A DNA stretch of 35,087 bases from NCBI GenBank assembly GCA_016190895.1, contig JACPPR010000061.1:1-35087 (forward strand), given 5' to 3'. Below are positions 7,704-15,232 of this stretch, piece by piece (position 1 is the first letter of the stretch; the number at the start of each line of letters is the position of its first letter). This DNA comes from Chloroflexota bacterium. Its GTDB lineage: Bacteria; Chloroflexota; Dehalococcoidia; Dehalococcoidales; UBA2162. The notes beneath the pieces were generated by a model. That model ran no database searches, was not told the origin of the DNA, and worked only from the letters and a program-made list of their open reading frames with translations. Both the position numbers and the translations under genes were made by a program.

Positions 7704-9959
7704 CTACGAAATCAGTTTTTTCTTTTTGGTGATGTAATCATGGAGCACATATTTGCCCAGGTCGGAGGGGTCGGCGAAGAAGACCCGCCCTTTGTTCAGG
7801 GACGCCATCCGGTTGACGAAACTGCTCAGGAAAAGGGAATCATCGAGCATAAACATGTTGATGGTGATGCCTTTCTGGGTGACGTTTCTCACTTCCCTTA
7901 AGGTCATCTGCATCGTTCGCAGTGTGGGCGGATACTGGAAATAAATATCGCCGTTCTCGATGTGAGCCGTCGGCTCGCCATCCGAAATCAGGATGATTTG
8001 TTTGTTGGTGGCGCCTTCCTTGGCCAGCAGCTTTTCCGCCAGCATCAGGGCGTGCTGGAGATTGGTGCCGTGCTCGTAGCGGTTCTGGCCGACATAGAAG
8101 AGGTCCTCTTTCTTAATCACCCGGGCGTACTGCGAGAAGCCGACGATGTGCAGCACGTCCTTGGGGAACTGGCTCCGGATGAGGCAATCGAGCGCGATAG
8201 CCGTGCGCTTGGCGGCTTCGAAGTAGTTGCGCATGAACATCGACAGGCTCATATCCAACATCAGAACGATGGCCGTGCGAGTGGCGCTGTGCCACTGGGT
8301 TATTTCGAAATCATCGAGCGTTAATTTCATCGGCGGCTTGGTCTCACCGCGGCGCAGGGCATTCATCAATGTCTTCTGGAAATCGATGTCGAAATCGTCG
8401 CCGAACTCGAATTTCTTGGTTTCCTCTTCCTTTTCGCCGCCCCGGCCCTTGGCTTTGATGCTGTGCCCGGCAATTCGGTCTTTGCGCAACTGGGAGAAGA
8501 TATCCTGCAGGGCTTTTTGCCCGATTTTGCGCATTCCCTGCGGGGTCAGCTCATACTTACCGTTCTTCCAGCGGATGTAGCCGGCCTCCTCCAGTTTCTT
8601 CATCAGCTCGCGCAGGCGCTCTAATTCTTCGGCGGATTCATCGCCCATCAGCTCTTTGAACAGTTCCGGGTCGATGCTGTCCATAGAGTCGCGCTGGGCT
8701 TCCCTCATCTGCTGTTCGAGCCTGTCCATCTTCTGCAGTTCTTCCATCAGCTTGAGAGCCTCGGTGTAGGAGAGGGATTCCTCCCCCTCGAAAGAATATT
8801 CCTTGAGCAGGTCATCGAGGGGGAACAGAGTGTCCAGGTTGCGGGCCAGCTTGGCCATCTCCATCTTGGTGGCTTCATCGAGCATAGAATCCAGCATGTC
8901 CTGCAGGGCCTGGCGGTCCTTCGCTGAGAGACTGTTCATCAAGTTCTGGGCCTGGGCAATCTGGTTCTGGAGGCGCTCGATTAGCTCATCGAGGTTCTGG
9001 GGAGGGTTATCTCCGAAGAAGTCCCCGAATTGCTCCATGAACTGGTTGAAATCAGGCTCTTCGCCTCGCATCCGCTGTTCCAGCATCTGGTTCAGGGCTT
9101 CAATCATATTACGCATATTAGCTAGAGCCTGGGGGTCCATGCTCTGCAGTTTCTGCATCATATCACGCCCCATAGATTCCATGGCGTGCTTCTTGAGCAT
9201 ATCCAGCAGTTCCTGGAATTCCTGCCTGGCTTCGGCATCCATAAAGTCATAATCGGTCAGCTCTTTTATCTGGCCGCCGAGGTCTTTCGGCAGCCCGTCC
9301 AGTTTCTCCGTGTTTTGGCGGGCGCGCTCTTCAAGGCTTTCGAGCAGCTTCTTCATCTGTTCTTCATTCAGTCCGCCATCGCCCTGCTGGCCGCCTTGCG
9401 GGGAGCCTTGCTGGCCGGATTGCGGCTGGCCCGATTTGCCCCTTTGCCCCTTGCCGTTCTGGCCGGCTTGCTGTCTCAGTTGGTTCAATCGCTCCCGCAT
9501 CTCCGGGGTCATCTCGCCGGCGCCCTCCTGCCCTTCCTGGCCGCTCTCGCCCGCTTGCTGTCCGGCTTTCTGCCCCGCCTTATCCATCCGGTTTTGATTG
9601 TCTTGACCGGGCTTCTGACCGGCTTTTTCGCGGGCTTTGTCAAGCTGTTCCTGGATGCCCCCGCGTTCTTTCTTCTTGATTTCGTTCAGCTTCTCACGTA
9701 TTTCATCGACCACCGAGCCGAGGTCGTACTTATCAAGCTGCTGCTGCCGCTTCTGGCGCAGCCGCTCGAGCATCTCCTGCAAGCCGGGCAAGCGCTGGCC
9801 CTGGCGGTTACGCATGCCGTTGCGCATCATCCGGCGCATAATATCGGCCAGGTTTTCATTTGACATAAGGTCATTGCCGACCTTATCCATCAGCTCATCG
9901 GCATCCATATCGAATAAGTTCTGGCTGCCATCCCATTCCGAATACTTAAATTCGCCCAT
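7704..9959 (-). CDS. Large VWA-domain protein with Gln/Gly-rich low-complexity N-terminal half
   Basis: 751 residues. The C-terminal ~230 residues form a von Willebrand A domain with a full MIDAS metal site: DMSLS, the Thr in HGTNL and the Asp in SDGEP. The preceding region is highly charged, rich in Gln/Met/Glu/Lys, with a Gly/Gln stretch (QQAGESGQEGQEG, QSGQQGSPQGGQQG) and coiled-coil-like segments. This resembles the CoxE/BchD-like VWA proteins that act as partners of MoxR-type AAA ATPases. No such ATPase is in the window; one may lie elsewhere. No signal peptide or membrane helix, so cytoplasmic. ATG 9959 is preceded by AGAGGTG. The opposite-strand 225-residue ORF is a shadow of this composition bias. 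Confidence 0.8.
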   Translation of the reverse strand: MGEFKYSEWDGSQNLFDMDADELMDKVGNDLMSNENLADIMRRMMRNGMRNRQGQRLPGLQEMLERLRQKRQQQLDKYDLGSVVDEIREKLNEIKKKERGGIQEQLDKAREKAGQKPGQDNQNRMDKAGQKAGQQAGESGQEGQEGAGEMTPEMRERLNQLRQQAGQNGKGQRGKSGQPQSGQQGSPQGGQQGDGGLNEEQMKKLLESLEERARQNTEKLDGLPKDLGGQIKELTDYDFMDAEARQEFQELLDMLKKHAMESMGRDMMQKLQSMDPQALANMRNMIEALNQMLEQRMRGEEPDFNQFMEQFGDFFGDNPPQNLDELIERLQNQIAQAQNLMNSLSAKDRQALQDMLDSMLDEATKMEMAKLARNLDTLFPLDDLLKEYSFEGEESLSYTEALKLMEELQKMDRLEQQMREAQRDSMDSIDPELFKELMGDESAEELERLRELMKKLEEAGYIRWKNGKYELTPQGMRKIGQKALQDIFSQLRKDRIAGHSIKAKGRGGEKEEETKKFEFGDDFDIDFQKTLMNALRRGETKPPMKLTLDDFEITQWHSATRTAIVLMLDMSLSMFMRNYFEAAKRTAIALDCLIRSQFPKDVLHIVGFSQYARVIKKEDLFYVGQNRYEHGTNLQHALMLAEKLLAKEGATNKQIILISDGEPTAHIENGDIYFQYPPTLRTMQMTLREVRNVTQKGITINMFMLDDSLFLSSFVNRMASLNKGRVFFADPSDLGKYVLHDYITKKKKLIS

Positions 9960-10009
9960 TTCAACACCTCTTTAGCCCTTTTATTTCAGCCCGTCATCTA
10001 ATCTGTACC

Positions 10010-10130
10010 CGCTCCCTTGACGGGAGAGGGTCAGGGTGAGGGTGAAAATTGATATTACCCCTCACCTTAATCTCCCGATTCCATACGGGATCCCGCACGA
10101 AGTCGGGACTCTCCCGCAAGGGGAGAGGAA
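10010..10130. repeat. Inverted-repeat element between VWA and SCO1664-type genes
   Basis: The 198-base gap contains GC-rich inverted segments: ctcccttgacgggag, agggtcagggtgaggg paired with a later cccctcacctt, a gggatcccgcacgaagtcggga hairpin and ctctcccgcaaggggagag. It has the look of a dispersed intergenic repeat. The motif ctccccttgcgagag reappears near 20.83 kb. Confidence 0.45.
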
Positions 10131-10157
10131 ATATACACTTATCTATGCAGTTTAGCA

Positions 10158-10949
10158 CTAATATGGCGGCCAGGGGACCCGGCGGTACGAGCCGAAAGTG
10201 CTCGTGTAAACCCGCTCGGCGAGAATCATCCCGAGCCGTTCCTTCAAAGCCTGAATCTCCTCGGCCGATATTAATTCAGCTAGCGCCGCTATCAAGGCGC
10301 TCCTGTGATTATCTAGCCGGCGAAAGAGCGATTCCAGGTCCGCCAGCACGTCTTCGGGCACCGCTTGCCCGGCAAAGTCCCAGATAACCGTGCGCAGCTT
10401 CGGTACTACATTAAAGGTAAGGCCGTGGTCGATAAACCAGAGCTGCCCGTCCAGCCCCTCCAGACAGTGCCCGCCCTTCCTATCGGCATTATTCACCAGC
10501 CAATCGAAGGCGGCAATCCTTTTGAACTCAGCCAGATGCTTTTCAAATAGCCTCTCGTAGCTGGTGGCCGGTTCTGTAGCGATAAAGCGCTGCAGCATGC
10601 CGACCCCGTACGGTCCGTCTCTGATAATGGTTGGGGGAATCAGAGACCACTTCAGGGCCTGGCTGACCAGGTAGGCGGCGCATTCCCGCCTGTAGAGAGT
10701 GCCGTCAGGGAAATCGTACAGAGGCGCCTCTCCGCGGCGGGGCTTGTAGACTGCCCTCGCGCTCTCGCCGTGCCACTTCAGGGAAAGCAGGTAGACAGAG
10801 TTGGAACCCCGGGGCAGCATCTGGCAACCGGTGATTTCGCCTTCCTGAAGCATGGTGAAGATACCGTCCCCTGTGTAGCTGCTTTCGGCCGGCTGAGTCC
10901 TGACTGCCTTCCCATCTAGCTTCGTTGAGAAGAGTTCCTTCTCCAACAT
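10158..10949 (-). CDS. SCO1664-family (PI3/4-kinase-like fold) protein
   Basis: 263 residues resembling the SCO1664/TIGR03843 family, a distant relative of phosphatidylinositol 3-/4-kinases. Visible features are GEITGCQMLPRGSNSVYLLSL near the N-terminus (nucleotide-loop region), a lysine in AVYKPRRGEAPLYDFP, a catalytic-loop-like segment FDWLVNNADRKGGHCLE and a metal-binding-like WFIDHGLTF. The substrate is unknown; the order of motifs matches an aminoglycoside/lipid kinase fold. In actinobacteria the family lies beside a DUF3090 gene, which is absent here. ATG 10949 is used; cytoplasmic. Family recognition is from memory of the motif pattern, not from a search. Confidence 0.65.
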   Translation of the reverse strand: MLEKELFSTKLDGKAVRTQPAESSYTGDGIFTMLQEGEITGCQMLPRGSNSVYLLSLKWHGESARAVYKPRRGEAPLYDFPDGTLYRRECAAYLVSQALKWSLIPPTIIRDGPYGVGMLQRFIATEPATSYERLFEKHLAEFKRIAAFDWLVNNADRKGGHCLEGLDGQLWFIDHGLTFNVVPKLRTVIWDFAGQAVPEDVLADLESLFRRLDNHRSALIAALAELISAEEIQALKERLGMILAERVYTSTFGSYRRVPWPPY

Positions 10950-11069
10950 ACCCGCGCCCCGTTCCGTCTATTAATATATTGTCCAACACACCGCCGCCAA
11001 AGTCAAGGAAAACGAGCAGGGGGAGGTTATCATTTTGAAAATGCTTGAGCGACACATTACACTTAAGTC

Positions 11070-11395
11070 ATGGTAAAGCGTAAGAAGAAAGAACACGATT
11101 TAGCTGTCAATGCTTTCAGAGTGGTTCAAGAAGCGACTGGACAAGCAGAGTCTGAACCAGAAAGAAGAAAGACTTTGATGCTCTAGCAGGGTGCTGAAAA
11201 ACCCCGTTTTCGCCTAAAAAGGGCTGTTAGCTAGGCACGAAATCGAGGCCATTTTTACCCATTTTGCCCTTTTTCAGCACCCTGCTAGGGCATAAGGGCG
11301 GTCTAATGGGCGGTAATGCCGGAGCAGAAAAATTAATACCAGAACAGCCAAAAGAAATTGCCCAAAAAGTTGCTCAAGCACGCTGGGAACGCTAA
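11070..11395 (+). pseudogene. Small basic protein gene broken by a frameshift and a MITE-like insertion
   Basis: The 5' part encodes MVKRKKKEHDLAVNAFRVVQEATG...PERRK and runs into a stop at 11184-11186. The 3' part resumes after the insertion as ALGHKGGLMGGNAGAEKLIPEQ...IAQKVAQARWER and a stop at 11393-11395. Joined, the two look like a short basic protein type common in environmental bacteria, with an N-terminal EHDLAVNAFRVVQEATG segment and a GGLKGG...A..AQARW tail. Between them lies a 98-base element with perfect inverted ends. Even with the element removed, a one-base shift separates the two frames. The recognised family has no assigned function that I know. Confidence 0.7.
11187..11284. 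mobile_element. 98-bp MITE-like element with perfect inverted ends and CTAG duplication
   Basis: The element starts cagggtgctgaaaaa and ends with its exact reverse complement tttttcagcaccctg. It is flanked on both sides by CTAG (11183-11186 and 11285-11288), a probable 4-base target duplication. It has no coding capacity, so it would have to be mobilised by a transposase encoded elsewhere. The insertion splits a small gene. No second copy is present in this window. Confidence 0.75.
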
Positions 11396-11814
11396 AACTT
11401 GATAAACCCTTTCTCATACAGATAACTTCCGTTCCCTGTGACTGCATAGCCTATTTCAGCTAAACGACCCAATGCCTGGTACAATTCTTCCCTGCTACCC
11501 GTATTCTCCGGCTTCTCAAAGCAAGTGGCAAGGTCAGAGGCGATTTCGGTTAGTTTTTCATATACAACTGCCCCCTCAATAGGGAGACTTGTTCCGATCA
11601 AAGGAATCTGGGTTGTGACTTGGGTATGAGTTTGATGGGTAACCATGTGTAAGAGTGCGAGGTCACTATCCCATTCCGAATTAAGCACACGTTGCGCCTC
11701 TCCAAACAAAACACTGAAATAGAATAGTTTTCTAGCCGGGTTCGGTGTTTCCTGCATTTTGGTCGCAGCATAGCGGTATTCCTTTGCCAAACGTAGACGA
11801 ACTTCTTTATGCAT
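11392..11814 (-). CDS. Unrecognised third gene of the toxin-antitoxin operon
   Basis: 140 residues, family not recognised. It is mostly helical, cytoplasmic and without membrane segments; the N-terminus (HKEVRLRLAKEYRYAATKMQ) is basic and amphipathic. Its ATG at 11814 lies inside the 3' end of the antitoxin gene (8-base overlap), so it is translated as the last gene of the toxin/antitoxin transcript. It may be an accessory component (a chaperone or a third regulator) or simply co-transcribed cargo. Its stop overlaps the end of the broken small gene on the other strand by a few bases. Confidence 0.6.
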   Translation of the reverse strand: MHKEVRLRLAKEYRYAATKMQETPNPARKLFYFSVLFGEAQRVLNSEWDSDLALLHMVTHQTHTQVTTQIPLIGTSLPIEGAVVYEKLTEIASDLATCFEKPENTGSREELYQALGRLAEIGYAVTGNGSYLYEKGFIKF

Positions 11815-12328
11815 TGATTAGCTCCTCTGTGATTAATGCTTCAGATGCGAACGTACCCGGGACTTTTGAATTAACAAAACCAACTAAAGTATCTGTGACC
11901 ACAAGTTTCATATTCTCTGGAGAAGGTTTAACAGATGCCAAAGTCGCCAGTGCGACATGATGATTATCTTCTTCTTCGTTAAAGCTAGGTGGTGCAATGA
12001 CATCACCGGGCAGGTTGATTGCCCAATCAACCAATGTACTGAACGGTACGAATCGCACCAATAACCCTACGTCAAACGCCTTCGCTAATTCTTTCAGTGT
12101 TTTCAATGTATACTTGCCGTAGTTTGGATTTTCCCATGCTGAAAGCAAAGGTTGTTTTACTTTGAGTAATTCAGCCAATTTCGCTTGGGTCAATTTTTGT
12201 CGATCACGGAGTGCTCGAATCTGGAAAGCAATACCGACACTTATGTGTTCGTCAATGAATTGCTTACGAAACTCGATGTCATGCAGACTTTCCCATATTT
12301 GCTTACGTTTATTATTAGTTGTATTCAT
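11807..12328 (-). CDS. XRE-family HTH antitoxin (HigA-like)
   Basis: 173 residues with an XRE helix-turn-helix at about 33-80: IRALRDRQKLTQAKLAELLKVKQPLLSAWENPNYGKYTLKTLKELAKAFDVGL. The ~90-residue C-terminal part is acidic and variable and probably binds the toxin. The gene overlaps the upstream toxin gene by 14 bases, which puts the toxin first in the HigBA order. Antitoxins of this type neutralise the toxin and repress their own promoter; the perfect palindrome at 12754-12787 is a likely operator. Confidence 0.8.
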   Translation of the reverse strand: MNTTNNKRKQIWESLHDIEFRKQFIDEHISVGIAFQIRALRDRQKLTQAKLAELLKVKQPLLSAWENPNYGKYTLKTLKELAKAFDVGLLVRFVPFSTLVDWAINLPGDVIAPPSFNEEEDNHHVALATLASVKPSPENMKLVVTDTLVGFVNSKVPGTFASEALITEELINA

Positions 12329-12719
12329 GTTCTCTCCTGTACTTTGCAGGGTTATCTATCATTTGGGCTACTCTCTTTAAAGCTGTTTGGGGCGAGACAT
12401 TAGTTGTATAGTTCTGACCCTTGTGAATCGCACACGCTACCAGAAATACGTTATGGCCTTCCATTTTGAATATTAACCGATAATTGACCTTCCCTAATTT
12501 ACGAAGTTCCTGAAAGCCATGCCACTTTTGTCCCTTTATGGTCTTCATGGGTTTCGCGTAATTCCGCCAGACCGCTGGAGCAGAAACTTCCAATTGGGGC
12601 ATTATGTTTGTGAAATGTGCTTTTGCGTCCTTCCCATCTCCATTCAGCCAATCCTTTATGACATTCGCTCCATCCCCGTCGGCGTCAATGTAATCATAGA
12701 AGGTGAACTCATTACCCAT
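12315..12719 (-). CDS. RelE/HigB-superfamily toxin (Gp49-like)
   Basis: 134 residues with the Gp49/HigB-type pattern: an N-terminal DYIDADGDGANVIKDWLNG segment, then WRNYAKPMKTIKGQKWHGFQELRKLGKVNYRLIFKMEGHNVFLVACAIHKGQ and a helical tail. The RLIF...VFLV..A.HKK-like core is typical of ribosome-dependent or related mRNA interferases. ATG 12719 is first in a three-gene operon with the XRE antitoxin. There is no good Shine-Dalgarno, and the upstream 34-bp palindrome suggests tight self-regulation. The operon is AT-richer than its surroundings, consistent with horizontal acquisition. Confidence 0.8.
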   Translation of the reverse strand: MGNEFTFYDYIDADGDGANVIKDWLNGDGKDAKAHFTNIMPQLEVSAPAVWRNYAKPMKTIKGQKWHGFQELRKLGKVNYRLIFKMEGHNVFLVACAIHKGQNYTTNVSPQTALKRVAQMIDNPAKYRREHEYN

Positions 12720-12753
12720 ATTATCAGCTTTTTCTTATATAAGTCAAGGATAA

Positions 12754-12787
12754 ACTGTTAATATAATAATTTTATTATATTAACAGT
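12754..12787. promoter_or_regulatory. Perfect 34-bp AT-rich palindrome upstream of the toxin-antitoxin operon
   Basis: Arms of 16 bases (actgttaatataataa and its complement) with a 2-base centre, ending 35 bases before the toxin ATG. On the minus strand its end supplies TTAACA, which with TATAAG 16 bases downstream makes a plausible promoter; the dyad would cover the -35. It is a good candidate for the antitoxin operator, or alternatively a transcript end for the GH13 gene. Confidence 0.5.
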
Positions 12788-12887
12788 CCAATAAAAAAGA
12801 CTTTGAGTTATGGTATCAAGAATTACACTTATAGTAAAGTCCCAATGGACATTGTTGCCTTCAGAAGCAATGCTCTCCCATCCATTG

Positions 12888-14441
12888 TCAAAGCGCCGGA
12901 ACCGGCGTGACATCAAGAATCTGTGCTTCCCACGGCTTGAGTTCAAGATAGAGACCTTGTTTCTCAATCCGGCTGGAGGCGTGGGGTAACGTTTTGCCGG
13001 ACAGTTCCTCACGCAAAGTGGTTCTTTCTGAAATTGCGACTGACGCTGGTAATTGCAGCCAGCCGTAGGCGTGTTCCGCCGAGTAGTTTACCACCACTGT
13101 TTTGAACTGTTGTCGGTGCTGCCAGTACCAGGCGAGCACGTCAGGATGAATGTTGTCGCCGTCCCGGCCGACCCGCTTGAAATCCGCCAGCCCCCAATCC
13201 CCATCGTGAAAAGCGGGCGAGTCACAGATTGCCAGCAATTGCCGGTAAAATTGCCAGACCTCGGGGTCGGCAGCTTCTTCCGGCTGACGGATTAGCTGGA
13301 CGGGCATTTTTATCCGCCTGCCTTCAAGCTGCCCCTCGTGGAACAGGCGAAGACCCGGCACTGTGCTCATCACCGCAGCAGCGGCAAGCGAACGTTCCCG
13401 CCCGAAGGCAATAATGGCCCGCGGCTCGTCATGGTTCTCGATGAAGTGCCCGCAGCGCTGCTGGTAAGCCTGGTCGGCTGTAAGGTGATTCCGAACCTCT
13501 CCGGCATTCTTGTATCTCAGCCGGTCGTAGAGGGTCTTGTCATAGGTAAAATCAAAACCTAATTGCTGCAACTGGCGTTCCAAATCCCAGTAAGCCTCGG
13601 CCAGGAAGAGGAAGTCCGGCCGCTCTTGCCTGACCTGCCCGATGGCTTCGGCCCAGAATTCTGTTTTGGGTGGGGGATAACCGGCGAATTGTCCCCAGAC
13701 CCGCTCGAATACCTCGTTCAGGGCGAGCATCGCCATATCGCATCGCACCCCGTCCGCCGCTTCGGCAATTTTCTTTAGCTCGTCGGTCAGGGCTTGTCGC
13801 AGGTCTGTTGAATAGAAGTTTACCTGGACGGTGTCCGTCCAGGGCGGGAAATAGGGGTCTCTGCCGTGGGCGAGGTGATTCTTGCCGTCCGGGGAGAAGA
13901 ACCAGTCGGGGTGAGCCTGGATATCAGCCTCTCTCCCCTGGACGAACCGTTCCGGATGGGAGAGTGTCCCTTCGGCTTTGCTCCCTTCGGCTTTGCTCAG
14001 GGCAGGCAGGGCAAGCCAGGGATGGTCGATGGCAAGGTGATTGGGCACGAAATCCAGAATTAGTTTCAAACTCAGCCTGTTGAGCTTAGATTTGAGCTGA
14101 GCCAGTTCGCCGGGTTTGCCTAATAAGGGATTGAGTTCGTAAGCGTAAATAGCATAGGGCGAGCCGCCGACGTCTTCTTCAGTCCAGCCGGGCAGGGCGC
14201 GGGCGTATTCCTCGCGCAGACCGGCGTGGCGCAGGGCTTCCCGCCGGGAGCCGGGGCTGCGCTGCCAGACTCCCATTAACCAGACCAGGTCGAAGCCGAG
14301 CTTAGCCAACGCCTGCCATTCTTCATCCGGGACAGTCATCAGTGTCAGGGTTCGCCCGTATTTCTGAGACAGCCGGCGAACAAAGAGGCAGGTATTGATT
14401 TCGTAAAGATGAGGGTAGCGGCGTAGGCCCGGGTTTGCCAC
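12888..14441 (-). CDS. GH13 alpha-amylase-family glycosidase
   Basis: About 517 residues from GTG 14441, which lies 1 base after the stop of the upstream regulator with AAAGGCGG before it. The longer ORF in the track reads through the regulator gene in another frame and should be trimmed. All four GH13 regions are present: DFVPNH (~130-135), GVRCDMAML with the nucleophile Asp ~235, FLAEAYWD with the acid/base Glu ~282, and FIENHDEPR with the transition-state Asp ~338. A C-terminal beta domain follows. It should hydrolyse or transfer alpha-glucosyl units; the exact specificity is not evident. No signal peptide, so intracellular. A 10-residue duplication SKAEGSKAEG (~149-158) interrupts the loop after region I. 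Confidence 0.85.
   Translation of the reverse strand: MANPGLRRYPHLYEINTCLFVRRLSQKYGRTLTLMTVPDEEWQALAKLGFDLVWLMGVWQRSPGSRREALRHAGLREEYARALPGWTEEDVGGSPYAIYAYELNPLLGKPGELAQLKSKLNRLSLKLILDFVPNHLAIDHPWLALPALSKAEGSKAEGTLSHPERFVQGREADIQAHPDWFFSPDGKNHLAHGRDPYFPPWTDTVQVNFYSTDLRQALTDELKKIAEAADGVRCDMAMLALNEVFERVWGQFAGYPPPKTEFWAEAIGQVRQERPDFLFLAEAYWDLERQLQQLGFDFTYDKTLYDRLRYKNAGEVRNHLTADQAYQQRCGHFIENHDEPRAIIAFGRERSLAAAAVMSTVPGLRLFHEGQLEGRRIKMPVQLIRQPEEAADPEVWQFYRQLLAICDSPAFHDGDWGLADFKRVGRDGDNIHPDVLAWYWQHRQQFKTVVVNYSAEHAYGWLQLPASVAISERTTLREELSGKTLPHASSRIEKQGLYLELKPWEAQILDVTPVPAL
13968..13997. repeat. Tandem 15-bp repeat inserted in frame in the GH13 gene
   Basis: Two exact copies of cccttcggctttgct, followed by cagggcagg, encode SKAEGSKAEG on the minus strand. 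The insert sits between the HPWLAL and SHPERFVQG segments. It looks like an intragenic small repeat that expanded without breaking the frame. Confidence 0.6.
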
Positions 14442-14442
14442 C

Positions 14443-14763
14443 TTAGCCGCCTTTACTTTCCGGTTTATTCGAGGCTTCGGCTGTCTTTCTCCCCCGCCTT
14501 TTCCAGCCGAGCATTTCGAGTAGCTCACCAACGGCGACATCGGCGGCTTTAATCGGCACTTCCGGGCGGACCCGGTAGGTGTTCTTATTACCGGCTTTGG
14601 CCTTGGTAATGTAACCTTCTGCCTCAAGGTCTAGTATCATCTTGTGAGCCGTTCTTTCGGTAACGCCGACCTCATCTCCGATTTCTCTGGCAGTCTTGCC
14701 CCGATTCTTAGCGATGCACAAGAGCACCAGGCCATGCTTGGTAATGAATCTCAGTTCGCCCAA
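14443..14763 (-). CDS. Winged-helix transcriptional regulator (ArsR/MarR-like)
   Basis: 106 residues with one winged helix: GLVLLCIAKNRGKTAREIGDEVGVTERTAHKMILDLEAEGYITKAKAGNKNTYRV, whose recognition helix is TERTAHKMILDLEAEGY. The C-terminal ~35 residues are basic. The start is TTG 14763 with GGAGG 6 bases upstream. The next gene, the GH13 enzyme, begins one base after the stop, so the two are translated together. It probably senses a metabolic state and controls the operon. The dyad TATAC-gaat-GTATA about 45 bases upstream, within a divergent promoter, is a plausible operator. Confidence 0.75.
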   Translation of the reverse strand: MGELRFITKHGLVLLCIAKNRGKTAREIGDEVGVTERTAHKMILDLEAEGYITKAKAGNKNTYRVRPEVPIKAADVAVGELLEMLGWKRRGRKTAEASNKPESKGG

Positions 14764-14794
14764 TGCCTACCTCCGGAAAATTTTCAGAAAACTA

Positions 14795-14822
14795 TTGACA
14801 AACAACTATACGAATGTATAAT
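14795..14822 (+). promoter_or_regulatory. Sigma70-type promoter with an operator-like dyad in the spacer
   Basis: TTGACA at 14795-14800 and TATAAT at 14817-14822 are separated by 16 bases, a near-consensus rightward promoter. The spacer and -10 contain the dyad TATACGAATGTATA (14807-14820). It lies between the leftward winged-helix gene and the rightward zinc-finger gene about 190 bases away. The dyad is well placed for repression of this promoter and perhaps the divergent one. Confidence 0.5.
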
Positions 14823-15015
14823 TAAATTAAAGATATAGGTAGAAGCAAAGTTCTGGAAACGGAATACTGGTAATTTGCTTCAAGAAGAAATATACTAGAA
14901 GCTAGATGCGTTGTCAAGCCGTTTCTGGTGGTGAGGCTCGGTTGAATTGACCGGGGTGAGCGCAAGAAAAGGAGCGCTTTCAGGGATAGAAGCGGAGAAA
15001 TCGGAGGAGGCGACA

Positions 15016-15168
15016 ATGGGGTTATTCAGCAAGAAGAAACAGCAGAGTGTTAGCACTGAGCTAAAGTGCCCGGTGGAAGGGTGCACGTTCACCTGTGATG
15101 ATACTGTCACCCTGAAGAAGCACACGGATTGGAAACATCCGCAGCTGACACAGAACAAAGCAAAGTAA
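15016..15168 (+). CDS. 50-residue C2H2 zinc-finger protein
   Basis: The longer ORF starting at 14947 is less likely; ATG 15016 has a perfect GGAGGAGG 6-9 bases before it. The 50-residue product has a basic N-terminus (GLFSKKKQQ) and a single classical finger, CPVEGCTFTCDDTVTLKKHTDWKH, with ligands C-x4-C-x12-H-x4-H. C2H2 fingers are rare in bacteria; Ros/MucR proteins have a variant with different spacing. Function unknown; nucleic-acid or protein binding is possible. It is followed by the DUF5752-like gene with a 64-base gap. Confidence 0.65.
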   Translation: MGLFSKKKQQSVSTELKCPVEGCTFTCDDTVTLKKHTDWKHPQLTQNKAK

Positions 15169-15232
15169 CAAGGATACTAAGCAAAGGAATATTAAGAGGA
15201 GTTGTGTCTCTCCGTTATCAGGAGTGATGCCG

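Noticed and set aside
9186-9863. 225-residue plus-strand ORF opposite the VWA gene, Leu-rich
   Set aside because: It is the antisense of the Gln/Glu/Lys-rich region of the VWA gene; Leu/Phe-rich composition arises from that bias and no start signal or family pattern supports it.
11040-12800. Prophage or integrated plasmid around the toxin-antitoxin genes
   Set aside because: No integrase, capsid, replication or attachment-site sequence is visible; only the TA operon and a small noncoding element.
12758-13012. 84-residue minus-strand ORF overlapping the GH13 3' end
   Set aside because: Out-of-frame reading of the GH13 C-terminus and the AT-rich palindrome; no ribosome site.
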